A stretch of DNA of 64,000 nucleotides from Lysobacter firmicutimachus (lineage in GTDB: Bacteria; Pseudomonadota; Gammaproteobacteria; Xanthomonadales; Xanthomonadaceae): NCBI RefSeq assembly GCF_037027445.1, contig NZ_JBANDL010000002.1, positions 4,374,001 through 4,438,000 of the forward strand, read 5' to 3'. Under the pieces are notes generated by a model. It did not search any database, was not told where the DNA came from, and saw nothing but the letters and a program-made list of their open reading frames with translations. Of this stretch, positions 44,740-53,820 are shown in pieces; the stretch's first letter is position 1, and each line of letters starts with the position of its first letter. A program made the position numbers and the translations under genes.

Positions 44740-44775
44740 AACGAACAAGCCCGGCGCAGGCCGGGCTTGTTCGTT
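44740..44775 (+). terminator. btuB terminator
   Basis: A 16-bp perfect stem, AACGAACAAGCCCGGC with GCCGGGCTTGTTCGTT around a four-base loop, begins 24 bases after the btuB stop. Confidence 0.9.
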
Positions 44776-44862
44776 TCGGGCTCTCGTCATGGAAGCCAGG
44801 CGTGCGGACAGAGGAGCGGCGGCGGCAGCCCCGCACGCGCCACGATCTTGCCTCGCCGCCCC

Positions 44863-45004
44863 GCCCTCATCCGCCCCTTCAGGGCGCTGTCTCCCGCAGG
44901 CGGAGAAGGGAGCCCCCAGGGCGTCTTCTGAAGATCCGATCGCCCCCTCAAAGCCCCTCTCCCGCGCGCGAAAGAGGGGTTGGGGTGAAGGCACCTGGCC
45001 GCCG
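44863..45004. repeat. dispersed 140-bp repeat, copy 2
   Basis: CCCTCATCCGCCCCTTCAGG...CTCCCGCAGGCGGAGAAGG...CCCTCTCCCGCGCGCGAAAG then AGGGGTTGGGG; same block order as 39605-39748, with differences throughout. It lies between the convergent btuB and the last gene of the unknown locus, and no gene is seen in 44717-45026. Confidence 0.75.
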
Positions 45005-45026
45005 TCGCCGCGCCCTCTTCGAACGC

Positions 45027-45968
45027 TCACGTCGGCCGCAGCGAACACTGCACCCAAGAACGCCCGGTCACGTCGGCGACCACGCCCATCACGCCATGGC
45101 GCCACCGTCCGTCTTCCGGTCCGCCGGCGAGCGCACGGTGTACCGGTACCGTGGTCTCGTCGCCGCAGCTCTGCAGGCGCGCACCGGCTTCGGCATCGTC
45201 GCGGAACACCGCCTTGGCGATCACGAACCAGCTCAAGGCCAGCGGCTCGCCCTGCGCCGACAACACCAGGCTCAAACCGCTGGGGCGCGGCAGTTCCGCG
45301 CCCGACAGCAACGCGTCGAGCTGACGCATCAGCGGCCCTGCATCGCCGAGCGCGGCCTGGGCCATCGCCGCCAGACGCAGGCGGTCGAGTTCGTGCGCGC
45401 GGGCGTAGAACTCGGTGCTGCCGTCGGGATTGACCCCGCACAGCCGCCACACCAACAGCGGCGAACGGAACCAGGCATGGCGCTCGCTCCACTGCGGCGG
45501 CAGGCGCCCGCCGGGCAGATCCACGTAGAGCTTGGTGGCCAAGGAACCGTCGCCGTGCCGGGCCGAGGCCCAGGCGCCGAAGATCAGCCGGCCGTGACGC
45601 TGATGTTCGAACCAGGCGCTCAGATCGCCTTGCCAATCCAAGGCCCGCGCCGCCAGCGCCAGCCGCGCGCGATCGTCGGTCTCCGGCGCGGCGACTTCGG
45701 CGGCCCAGCGCAGGCAGGGCTCGCGCGAGCTCCACGAGAACTCCACCGGCACACCGGTGTTGGTCAGGTCGCTGAAGTCCCAGGCGACTTCGGGCCAAAT
45801 CGAACGCGACAGCGGCGCCAAGGTCCGGGCGAGCAAGGCCTCGGCCGCGGCGGCCGGGCCCGGCAGCACCCGCCCCAGGCGCTGCAGGGTGGCGGCGACC
45901 GGCGCGGGCAGCGCGGGCAGCGCCTCGTGCATCGTTTCCTCAGTGCGTTCGCAAAGCATCGCGTTCAT
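45027..45968 (-). CDS. unknown protein G of the 14-kb locus
   Basis: 313 residues from the ATG at 45966-45968, five bases after GAGG and eight bases after the previous gene ends; the open frame upstream is a shadow of that gene. Soluble, no signal peptide. The most pattern-like part is WDFSDLTNTGVPVEFSWSSR and then LRWAAEVAAPETD (about 58-92), with ATKLYVDLPGG (about 138-148) and a C-terminal GRSWVQCSLRPT. By eye this loosely recalls ABBA-fold aromatic prenyltransferases (polar strand, then VEFS, then KLY), but catalytic residues cannot be assigned and the idea is weak. It does not share the module of the six genes upstream. Last gene of the series. Confidence 0.75.
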   Translation of the reverse strand: MNAMLCERTEETMHEALPALPAPVAATLQRLGRVLPGPAAAAEALLARTLAPLSRSIWPEVAWDFSDLTNTGVPVEFSWSSREPCLRWAAEVAAPETDDRARLALAARALDWQGDLSAWFEHQRHGRLIFGAWASARHGDGSLATKLYVDLPGGRLPPQWSERHAWFRSPLLVWRLCGVNPDGSTEFYARAHELDRLRLAAMAQAALGDAGPLMRQLDALLSGAELPRPSGLSLVLSAQGEPLALSWFVIAKAVFRDDAEAGARLQSCGDETTVPVHRALAGGPEDGRWRHGVMGVVADVTGRSWVQCSLRPT

Positions 45969-45975
45969 GCCGACC

Positions 45976-48900
45976 TCACTGCACCGCGACCAGTTCTTCG
46001 GTCTCGTCGACCCACGCGCGCTGGTCGAACTGCCCCTGCATGCCGACGAAGGTGTAGCGCCGCCGGTACTTGCGCAGGTCCTTGTTGCGCAGGGCGATGC
46101 GCAGCTTGGCCGGATCGGTCTGCACGCCCGGCATCTCGATGCGTTCGCTGCGTTCGTAGCTGCCGTCCTTGTACTTGACGTCGATGTACACGCGCTTGAC
46201 CTGCAGCGGGTCGAAGGTCGGGATGAACTCCAACTGCAGCGCATCCTCGAAGCTGTCGTGGACCACGATCTGCGGCACGTCGACCTCGACCGGCGCGGTC
46301 GCCGGATCCGGCTGCGTCGCGCCCTTGCGCCGTTGCACCAGTTGATACGTCACGCCGCGGTTGGCCGGCCCCGGCCGGGCGCCGCGCAGACGCCAGGTCT
46401 TGGGCCCGCTGTCCTTGGTCAGGACCAGGCTGGTACGCGGTTCGGGGCTGGAATAGCCGCGCGCCTGCAACCGCACCTCGATCGAATCGATCACGTCCCA
46501 ATCGATGTCGCCGGGGATCGCGTTGATCTCGCGGAACTCGACGTGCTCGTAGGGGTTCACGAACAAGGTGCGGTCTTCGGTGGAAGACGCGGGGATCGTG
46601 TACGAATGCCGGTCGGCGGCCCAGTCCGACTGCGGATTGAAATGGAACTGGTAAGCGGCGTCGTAGTCGAGATCGCGGGTCTGATTCATGAACACTTCGA
46701 ACCGGCGCACGCCGTGGTCGTCCGGGGTGAACACGAAATCGGCGTGCTTGTGATCGCGCGGCTTGCTCTTGTCGCCGTAGTCCAGCGCGATCTGCGCCGA
46801 CAGCAGGTCGATCGGCTCGAACGCGATCGGCAGGCTCGCCTCGACCGCGAACTGGCGGAAGAACGGATCGTCCAGATCGATTTCCTTGAAGTATTTGGAC
46901 TTGTCGCGCAGGTCGCCGAGCATCAAACCGAAGAAGCCCTGCGGCGCATAGGTGCGGCGGGTGGCTTCGGCCCGGTTGTAGCGCAGGGTCAGCTTCTTGC
47001 GTTCTTCCTGGCGCACGAACTTGAGCTTGAGCGACAGGCTGACCGCGGTCGGCGGCGTCGGCACGGTCGGCTGCGGCTGCGGCTGCGGCTGTGGTTGGGG
47101 TTGAGGCTGTGGTTGAGGTTGCGGTTGGGGCTGCGGTTGCAACGAAGCCGGGCGGCGCAGTTGGCCGCGCCAGCGGCTGGGCTGGGTACCGGCGACGCGG
47201 CCGGTGACGTGCACCACGCGGTTGTCCGGATCGCCGCCCATCGGGGTATGCGCGCCGGGGCGGCTGTCGGCCGGGTTGTCGCCGCTGGCGGTATGCGAGG
47301 TCACCGTGGCGCCGGCGCGACGCGCGACGGCCAGGGCGACGTCGAGCCGGCGCTGCGACAGCGACTGGTTGTGCGAACGGCGCTGCGACTCGCTGGCGCC
47401 GCTGACGTGCTCGTGGCTGGCATAGGCCTGCAAGCGCACGTTACGCGGCGGCGGCAGATTGCGGATCCACTCCGCCAGGCGCTCGGCGCCGCGCTGCGGG
47501 CCGGTCCAGTCGCCGTCGCCCTCGACGCGCAAGGTGCCCGATGCGTCCTGGTAGCGCGGGTCGGTGGTGGTGTTCTCGACGTAGGCGCGGTACTGCGCCG
47601 AAGGCGGGCTGACCCGCCAGCCGGAGGCGGCCGGCTTGTCGAAATCGAAGAACAGGCCGAAGGTCTGTTCCTGGGTCGCCGCCGGCCATTCGACTTCGAT
47701 CAGCCGCGCGCCGTTGGGATCGACATTGACGGTGCAACGGCCTTGCGCGTCCAGCGCCACCGGCTGGGCGTCGACTTTGACCACCGCGCCGGCGCCGGTC
47801 ACGGTGATGGTTTCGCTGAGGCCGCTGCTCGACGGCGTGTGGCTGACCGATTGTCCGGCCGGCAACGGCGAGGGTTGCTGCGATTCGACCGTGAGCGTGG
47901 CCGGTTGGATCTGCGCTGGCGGCGGCGTGGTGCCGGTACCGGGCGCCGTACCGGGACTGGTGGCGGCGGTACCGTTGAAGCCGCCGCCCGGCGCGCTGCT
48001 GCCGGGCGTCGTGCCGGTACCGGGCGTGGTGCCCGTGCCCGGTGTGGTGCCGGTACCCGGCTGCGTGCCGGTACCGGGCGTCGTGCCGGTACCAGGCGTG
48101 GTACCCGTGCCCGGCGTCGTGCCGGTACCGGGCGTCGTGCCGGTACCGGGCGTCGTGCCGGTACCGGGCGTGGTACCCGTGCCGGGCGTCGTGCCAGTGC
48201 CGGGCGTGGTACCCGTGCCAGGCGTCGTGCCGTCGGCGGCCAGGCGGCCCGGCACCAGGGTCGGCTCGAACCACTTGCTGAGCAGGTCGTTCTTGAAGAA
48301 ATCCAGCGCCCACTGCTCCTGGTCGCGGCGATCCTCGGCGTCGGTGAAGGCCTCCACCTGAATATCGATCACGCCCTTCTGCACCAGCGATTCGAACGCG
48401 GCATCGATGCCGGCCTTGAACCAGGCGTATTGGCCTTCCAGGCTGGCGCTGAAGTGGTTGTAGATGCGCTCGAAGTCGGCGGTGATGGTCACCCGCAGCG
48501 CCGGCCGCATCGCCAGGTACTTGAAGTTGTAGATCACCCCGATCGGGGTCATGCCGTCGCTGAGCGCCTGCTCGAGGATGGTGGCGCCTTCGGCCGACAG
48601 GCTCAGGCTGAAGGCGGCGCGGTTGGCCGCGTCCATCGACGGCACGCTGGCGCCGAGGATGTGCTCGACCGCATTGAAAGTGCCCGGCTGCGCCGGTTGC
48701 GCCGAAGTGCCGCCGGAGCCTTGCACGTTCAAGGCCACGCACTGCACCGAGCCTTCTTCGAAGGTCGCCGGGCTCAGGCGCACCGGCAGCTGCACGCCGG
48801 GTTCGGCGTTGAGCCGGCCGACGATCTTGCTCTCCATCGACGAAGGCAGCTGCAGGGTGGTGACGAAGGTGACGAAGCCGCCCCCCTTGTTGGCGGCTGC

Positions 48901-49065
48901 GGCGTTGGCGACGCGGTACTTGAGGAAGCTGAATTCCTTGCGTCCGTCGGCTGGACGCGACGCCAACGCGACCGGGCCCGGCAGATACCAGAACTGGCTC
49001 TTGTCGGAGTGGTCGCGGAACACGGTGATGCCGTCGATGACGATCGGCTTTTCGAGACTGAGCAT
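45976..49065 (-). CDS. unknown large modular protein F, with OmpA-like domain
   Basis: 1029 residues from the ATG at 49063-49065 behind GGAG. An ATG 90 bases upstream lies in an intergenic palindrome and was rejected. Residues 1-275: N-terminal module with GITVFRDHSDKSQFWYLPG at 12-30. Residues 278-355: about 13 TPGTGT hexapeptides. Residues 458-617: OmpA-like fold with LFFDFDKPA and ASHEHVSGASESQRRSHNQS then LSQRRLDVAL, the pattern of peptidoglycan-binding OmpA C-domains. Residues 642-668: Pro-Gln alternation. Residues 680-1029: beta-rich repeats. No signal peptide or membrane span is seen, which is odd for an OmpA-like domain. Function unknown; related in architecture to the neighbours D and E. 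Confidence 0.85.
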   Translation of the reverse strand: MLSLEKPIVIDGITVFRDHSDKSQFWYLPGPVALASRPADGRKEFSFLKYRVANAAAANKGGGFVTFVTTLQLPSSMESKIVGRLNAEPGVQLPVRLSPATFEEGSVQCVALNVQGSGGTSAQPAQPGTFNAVEHILGASVPSMDAANRAAFSLSLSAEGATILEQALSDGMTPIGVIYNFKYLAMRPALRVTITADFERIYNHFSASLEGQYAWFKAGIDAAFESLVQKGVIDIQVEAFTDAEDRRDQEQWALDFFKNDLLSKWFEPTLVPGRLAADGTTPGTGTTPGTGTTPGTGTTPGTGTTPGTGTTPGTGTTPGTGTTPGTGTTPGTGTQPGTGTTPGTGTTPGTGTTPGSSAPGGGFNGTAATSPGTAPGTGTTPPPAQIQPATLTVESQQPSPLPAGQSVSHTPSSSGLSETITVTGAGAVVKVDAQPVALDAQGRCTVNVDPNGARLIEVEWPAATQEQTFGLFFDFDKPAASGWRVSPPSAQYRAYVENTTTDPRYQDASGTLRVEGDGDWTGPQRGAERLAEWIRNLPPPRNVRLQAYASHEHVSGASESQRRSHNQSLSQRRLDVALAVARRAGATVTSHTASGDNPADSRPGAHTPMGGDPDNRVVHVTGRVAGTQPSRWRGQLRRPASLQPQPQPQPQPQPQPQPQPQPQPQPTVPTPPTAVSLSLKLKFVRQEERKKLTLRYNRAEATRRTYAPQGFFGLMLGDLRDKSKYFKEIDLDDPFFRQFAVEASLPIAFEPIDLLSAQIALDYGDKSKPRDHKHADFVFTPDDHGVRRFEVFMNQTRDLDYDAAYQFHFNPQSDWAADRHSYTIPASSTEDRTLFVNPYEHVEFREINAIPGDIDWDVIDSIEVRLQARGYSSPEPRTSLVLTKDSGPKTWRLRGARPGPANRGVTYQLVQRRKGATQPDPATAPVEVDVPQIVVHDSFEDALQLEFIPTFDPLQVKRVYIDVKYKDGSYERSERIEMPGVQTDPAKLRIALRNKDLRKYRRRYTFVGMQGQFDQRAWVDETEELVAVQ
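47930..48240. repeat. in-frame 18-bp tandem repeat in gene F
   Basis: About 13 copies of an 18-base unit, plus-strand GTGCCGGTACCGGGCGTC with a few third-base changes (GGTACC/GGTGCC alternation, one GGCTGC variant), encode the TPGTGT array on the minus strand. Copy number probably varies between strains. It is not a CRISPR array: units are contiguous, with no spacers. Confidence 0.95.
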
Positions 49066-49150
49066 GTCGAACTCCGGAGATTCTGCGATGGACGCGCGGT
49101 GCGCGGCCGGTCCTTGTCCTTGCACGCCGGGCGGTGCGGGCGCTGGGCTC

Positions 49151-49232
49151 GTCATTCCCGCGAACGCGGGAACCCAGGGCTTCGCCGAAACACGGCGCTG
49201 AAGTCTCTGGGTCCCCGCTTGCGCGGGACGAC
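49151..49232. repeat. intergenic palindrome CATTCCCGCG...CGCGGGACGA
   Basis: GTCATTCCCGCGAACGCGGG then AACCCAGGGCTT at one end and CTCTGGGTCCCCGCTTGCGC then GGGACGAC at the other form inverted ends around a 25-base middle. It is a common intergenic repeat type. It sits in the 217-bp gap between genes E and F and may affect transcript processing between them. Confidence 0.7.
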
Positions 49233-49282
49233 GGCGGTGCGGGCACGTCCCGGGCCGGCGATCCTGTGGGTTGCGGTTGCGA

Positions 49283-51562
49283 TCAGGGCATCTTCAGCAC
49301 CAGATCGGTGGCCTCGCCCGGCGACCAGTTGAGGCTCTTGTTGGTGCCGTTCTCGAGCAGGTAACTGGCCTTGTACTCGTAGCGCATGCGCGCCGGGTCG
49401 AGGTAGTCGTACTCGAACTCGCCGACCGCCTGGGCGTTGTCGAATTCGAAGTCCTCGGCGAAATTCAGCCCGCCGACCAGATCCTCGAAGCGCAGCGAGA
49501 CCTTGACCTTGCGCATCTTGCGCTTGGCGAAGTCGGTCGGCGGCTTGACCGTGACGATGCGCCGGCCCTTCATGCCCGCCTTGAGCATGATCCGGTTGCC
49601 GAAGGTCACCGACTCGGGGATCTCCTCGACGTCGCGCCCGTCCTTGTACAGGATGCTGACGCTGTAGAAGACCGCCTTGATATCGGGGTTGCGCATGTCC
49701 ACAGCGAAGGTCTGCGAGGCCGATCCTTCCTGGAAGCTCATCGGCTGCTCGATCAGCACGTCGTTGGCGCGGTCTGCATAGCGCAGGTCGACGAACACTT
49801 CCTGCACTTCGTTCCAGTTGAAGTTCGGCACCACCTGCAGCACGCGCCGGGTCGGGAACGGATTGCGCACGGTCACCTGCGGCTCGTCCAGGTCGGCCCA
49901 ATCGACGACCTTGTCCGGGCCGCTGACGGCGTGATGGACCAGGCGCACCTGGTAGCCGGTCTTGGCCAGGTCGATCATGAACATCTTCCAGGCTCCGGCC
50001 GGCGCGTCCTTGGTCAGCCGCACCATGTCGTTCTGGTTGATCTTGTTGGCCGGGTCGCGATAGCGCAGGAATACGTCGACCGAGCTGTAGCGGTCCCAGG
50101 GGTAGTTCTCGGCCAACACCGGCACGGTGTTGATCGCGTACAGGTCGCGCGGCACGACTTCGATGTTCTCCACGTCGAAGACCTGCGGCTTGGACTTGAG
50201 CTTGGTCGGCCGCTCGGCCGCGTCCACGCCCTTGAAGTTGACCTCGTACTCGACCTGCACCTCGCGCTTCATCGCCCCGCGCTCGAGCTGGCTCAGCCAC
50301 TCGAAGCTGGCCTCGCCGGCGTTGGCGCCGAGCAGCGCGTTCTGCGCCTTGTCGCCGTAGCGCACCCGCACGTTGATGCTGCCGATGTCGTCGCCGGCCA
50401 GGTCGGCGCGCGAGATCACCTTGACCCTGCGCTTCTTGAAGAAGTCGTTGTCCAGGCTGATCTGCTTGACCAGCCGCTCGCGCGGCACGTTGCCGTCGCG
50501 GACGGTCTTGAACAGCGCCGCCAGGTGTCCTTGCGGATGGATCGAGCGCTTGATAGCCACGCGCTCGGAGAAGTTGACGTTGAGCTTCTTGCGGTCGACG
50601 CGCTTGTAGTCCATGCGCTTGTAGCTGAAGCTCGGCATCAGCGCGCCAATCGGTCCGCCGGCGGCGCGGGCCGAGGATTCGGCGGCGAACTTGCCGATCG
50701 CTTCCAGGCCGCGTTCGAAGTCGTTCTTCTTCTCCGGCGACCACGGCGGCAAGCTGGGCTGGAAGAAAGCGTCGGTGACCATGTTGCGGACCTGGGCCAA
50801 GGCCGCATCGCGGCGGTCGATGATGCCCTTGGTGTCCTCGCTCTCGGCGACGAAGGTGTCCGACTCCAGCACGATCGCGCGCTTTTCGACCAGCTCGTCG
50901 ACCGCCTTGCCGATCTCGGTGGAGAAGAAGATGTTGCCGCCGGAGAAACTCTCGTCCATGTGCTTCTGGACGCGGTCCCAATCGATCTTCAGGTTGATGT
51001 TGTAGGCCGGGCGCAAGCCGAGGAAGTCCAGCGAGTAGATCACCGCCACCGGCAGGATCTCGCCCTCCAGGCACTGCTCCATCACCGTGTAGCCGTCCTG
51101 ATCCAGGCGCACCGAGAACGCGGCCTGGTTGTTGCCGTACAGGGCGGGCTTGGCGGCCTGGTCGATCTTGAGCACGAACTGCGGACCGCCGCCCGGGGTC
51201 GCCGCGGTATCGCCGCTGGCCTTGCCGAGCATCAGCAGCCTTACCGATCCGTCTTCCAGCGGCACCGGGGCGATGCGCGGCTTGTTGCGCAGGTTCTCGG
51301 CGTTGGCGATCTCGCGCGCCAGATCGTCGATCTGCTTGGCGCTGGCGCCGACGTTGCAGTCGAAATTGAGGAACCCGCCGGTGCCCGCGTCGCCGCGGAA
51401 ACCGATCAGGAGGAATTGCGGCACGTCGATGCCGAGCGACGGGTCGCGCACGGTGGTCAGATGCGGCGCGGTCGGCATGTAGTACCACTGCTCGGGATCG
51501 GCATGGTCCGGGAAGACCGAGATGCCGTTGATCTCGCGAGTGCGGCTGTCGAGGAGAAGCAT
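49283..51562 (-). CDS. unknown large modular protein E
   Basis: 759 residues behind AAGGAG. The N-terminal module has INGISVFPDHADPEQWYYMP at 11-30. A second conserved block near 140-200 contains AKPALYGNNQAAFSVRLDQD and LPVAVIYSLDFLGLRPAYNI. A helical segment about 210-310 follows. The remainder, about 330-759, is beta-rich, with at least three related units such as SVDVFLRYRDPANKINQNDM and VFVDLRYADRANDVLIEQPM, each leading to a Y-x-V-x-x-x-Y-x-D-G type hairpin. No signal peptide, membrane span or catalytic motif recognised. Probably structural; paralogue of D and F. Confidence 0.85.
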   Translation of the reverse strand: MLLLDSRTREINGISVFPDHADPEQWYYMPTAPHLTTVRDPSLGIDVPQFLLIGFRGDAGTGGFLNFDCNVGASAKQIDDLAREIANAENLRNKPRIAPVPLEDGSVRLLMLGKASGDTAATPGGGPQFVLKIDQAAKPALYGNNQAAFSVRLDQDGYTVMEQCLEGEILPVAVIYSLDFLGLRPAYNINLKIDWDRVQKHMDESFSGGNIFFSTEIGKAVDELVEKRAIVLESDTFVAESEDTKGIIDRRDAALAQVRNMVTDAFFQPSLPPWSPEKKNDFERGLEAIGKFAAESSARAAGGPIGALMPSFSYKRMDYKRVDRKKLNVNFSERVAIKRSIHPQGHLAALFKTVRDGNVPRERLVKQISLDNDFFKKRRVKVISRADLAGDDIGSINVRVRYGDKAQNALLGANAGEASFEWLSQLERGAMKREVQVEYEVNFKGVDAAERPTKLKSKPQVFDVENIEVVPRDLYAINTVPVLAENYPWDRYSSVDVFLRYRDPANKINQNDMVRLTKDAPAGAWKMFMIDLAKTGYQVRLVHHAVSGPDKVVDWADLDEPQVTVRNPFPTRRVLQVVPNFNWNEVQEVFVDLRYADRANDVLIEQPMSFQEGSASQTFAVDMRNPDIKAVFYSVSILYKDGRDVEEIPESVTFGNRIMLKAGMKGRRIVTVKPPTDFAKRKMRKVKVSLRFEDLVGGLNFAEDFEFDNAQAVGEFEYDYLDPARMRYEYKASYLLENGTNKSLNWSPGEATDLVLKMP

Positions 51563-51666
51563 GATCGGACTCCTTCCGAGTCAGGCGTGATGGCGGGTGG
51601 ACGGCGGGCGGTGCGCGACCGCCGCTCCGGGCCTGCAGCGCAGGCCCGACGGCGGCGGCGCAACGC

Positions 51667-53820
51667 TCAGGCCGGCACTTCCAGGAACAGGGTCAGATCG
51701 GTGGCGTCGTCGAGCGCGACCACCTTGCGCGAGTTGTCGGCCATGAAATAGGTGATCTTGGCGTCGTACTCGGGGTCCTCGCCGTTGGCGATCGGCAGCT
51801 TCCAGCTCTTCTCCTCGTCGCCGGGCTTGAAGCGCAGGTCGATGCGCTTGGGCCCGTGCGACAGGGCGACGCTGACCATCTTCAGCTCGTCCCAGTTGAG
51901 CAGGTCCGGCACCACCGCCACTTCCAGCGCGTCCAGCTTCTTGCCGACCAGCACGGTCGAACGGCTGGCGACCTGCTCGGGCTCTTCCTTGCTGGTGCCG
52001 TCGGCGTACAGGGTGGTGACCGCGTACTTGACCGTGCCCAGGGTTTCGTCGACCACCGGGAAGGCCCAGTCGAACGAGGTCATGTCCTTGGACAGGGTGA
52101 TCACGGTCTTCTGGCTGTACTTGTTGGCGGTGTCCTCGTAGCTGCCTTCCACCGTGATCGACGCGATCTCGTTCTCCAGATCGCCGGCGGCGCGGAAGCT
52201 GACCGTCTTCTGGGCGGTGAACGGGTCGTCGATGTACAGCTCCTTGGCCTGCTGGGCGCCGGCCTTCTTGATCTGGCGGCCGTCGGCCAGCGAGTACAGC
52301 AGTTCGTACTCGATGTCCTGGGTGCGCGGCACGCCGATGATCTTGCGCAGCTGGAAGGTCGGCGTGTCCTTGGTCAGGTTGAACTTGGCCTCGACCGGTT
52401 GCTTGCCGCCCTTGTAGCGCACGGTGACCTGGGTGCGCGGCACCTGAGCGAAGTCGATGTCGCCGGGACCGATGTCCAGCGACAGCAGGCCCAGGTCGTC
52501 GACGTTGATCACCAGATTGGTGTCGTCGGTCTCGATTTCCGGCGACTGATGCTTGAACGCGTTGCCCTTGTAGTTGACCGTATAGGAATACTTGAACTTA
52601 CGAATGCCCTGATGCACGAAGGCCTCGAACTTGGCCACGTCGTCCGGGCTGGTGAAGGTGAACTCCTGCACCTTCTTGTTCGGGCCGTGCGGGTAGTTGA
52701 TCTTGACCTCGACGCTGTGGATCGGCAGGTTGGCGAAGTCGGCGTTGACCCGCATGTTCACCCGCACGGTCTTGAGGAACTCGTCCAGGTTGATCTTGGA
52801 GTAGTAGTTCTCCCACTTCAGCGCTTTGTTCTTGCCGTCCTTGAGCGACGTGATGGTGGGCAGCATGCCCTGCGGGTTGCGGTTGACGATCACCGCCTTG
52901 GCCTCGCTCCATTCGACCCGCACGTTGGCGATCTGGGTCTTGCTGACCGCGCGGCGGATCTTCTCGAAGTCCTGGCCTTCCTGCAGTTCCTTGATGTTGG
53001 GGTCGACCTCGGCGATTTCCTTCAGCAGGTTGCGCTGCACCGCCGCTTCCAGCTGCTTGTTGATCGCCGCGCGGATGTCGGCCTCCAGCTTGGCGTTTTC
53101 TTCCGGAGTGCCGTTGGGCGCTTGGACGAAGTCGAAATGGGTCTTGGTGACGTCGTTCTTCCAGCGCGTCGAGCTGACCATCTCGCTGTAAGCGTCGTCG
53201 CCCCAGCAGTTCTCCTTGACCGTGACGTCTTGGGCGAAGCGGTAGAACTCCGACGCGTTCCAGGTGCCCCAGGCCTTCATTTCCGGCAGGCGCATATAGC
53301 AATTGAGCTTGTACACGACCTGCACGGCCGAAGCCGAGCCGGTGCTCAGGGTCTCCTTGAAGATCGCCGTGCCCAACTCGGACAGTTCGACCATGAACGA
53401 GGCCTTGTTGTCGCCGTACAGCGAGGGCTTGCCGGCGCCGCGGATCTTCTCGACCAGGGCGCCGCCCTCGGTCAGCAACAGCTCGACCGTGCCGTCGGTC
53501 CACAGCACCGGCGCCAGCACCACCTTGGGCGGGGTCTTGCCCTTGTACTTCTCCGCCAGCTCCTTCTGCAGTTCGGCGGTGATCTTCTTCTTCTCGTCGG
53601 CCGGCACCGACAGATCGGTGTCGAACGCGATGAAGCCGCCGAACTTCTTTCCGCCGTCTTCGCGGATCTGGCCGTATTCGACGAAGCGCAGGGCCAGGTC
53701 GCCGTTGCTCATGCGCGCGAACGTCGGGCCCTGCGGCATGATGTAGAAAGTGTGGTCGTTGGCATCGTCGCCGTAGACGAAGTAGTCGCCGACGTTTCTG
53801 CCGCTGTCGAGTTTCATCAT
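51667..53820 (-). CDS. unknown large modular protein D
   Basis: 717 residues starting MMKLDSG, behind AAGGAG seven bases upstream. N-terminal module with VYGDDANDHTFYIMPQG at 15-31 and the second block GAGKPSLYGDNKASFMVELS, which matches protein E. It is more Lys-rich than its neighbours. A helical, charged segment covers about 215-320. From about 400 to the end there are beta-rich units: TQVTVRYKGGKQPVEAKFNL, ASITVEGSYEDTANKYSQKT and VSVALSHGPKRIDLRFKPGD, each followed by a tyrosine-rich hairpin ending in (A)DG or (A)DN. Cytoplasmic by sequence. Function unknown. Confidence 0.85.
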   Translation of the reverse strand: MMKLDSGRNVGDYFVYGDDANDHTFYIMPQGPTFARMSNGDLALRFVEYGQIREDGGKKFGGFIAFDTDLSVPADEKKKITAELQKELAEKYKGKTPPKVVLAPVLWTDGTVELLLTEGGALVEKIRGAGKPSLYGDNKASFMVELSELGTAIFKETLSTGSASAVQVVYKLNCYMRLPEMKAWGTWNASEFYRFAQDVTVKENCWGDDAYSEMVSSTRWKNDVTKTHFDFVQAPNGTPEENAKLEADIRAAINKQLEAAVQRNLLKEIAEVDPNIKELQEGQDFEKIRRAVSKTQIANVRVEWSEAKAVIVNRNPQGMLPTITSLKDGKNKALKWENYYSKINLDEFLKTVRVNMRVNADFANLPIHSVEVKINYPHGPNKKVQEFTFTSPDDVAKFEAFVHQGIRKFKYSYTVNYKGNAFKHQSPEIETDDTNLVINVDDLGLLSLDIGPGDIDFAQVPRTQVTVRYKGGKQPVEAKFNLTKDTPTFQLRKIIGVPRTQDIEYELLYSLADGRQIKKAGAQQAKELYIDDPFTAQKTVSFRAAGDLENEIASITVEGSYEDTANKYSQKTVITLSKDMTSFDWAFPVVDETLGTVKYAVTTLYADGTSKEEPEQVASRSTVLVGKKLDALEVAVVPDLLNWDELKMVSVALSHGPKRIDLRFKPGDEEKSWKLPIANGEDPEYDAKITYFMADNSRKVVALDDATDLTLFLEVPA

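Noticed and set aside
47930..48240. A possible CRISPR array
   Set aside because: Units are 18 bp, contiguous, in frame and without spacers; no cas genes are nearby.
49066..49155. An earlier start for protein F (adding 30 residues)
   Set aside because: That ATG lies in an intergenic palindrome without a ribosome site, and the shared module starts at the later ATG as in D and E.
45757..49332. A 1191-codon open frame on the plus strand opposite gene F
   Set aside because: Same shadow effect; it reads the TPGTGT array as an RAGTGR-type repeat and lacks a ribosome site or family features.
49271..51751. An 826-codon plus-strand frame opposite gene E
   Set aside because: Shadow frame rich in His, Val and Asp; the minus-strand gene has a clear AAGGAG and paralogues.
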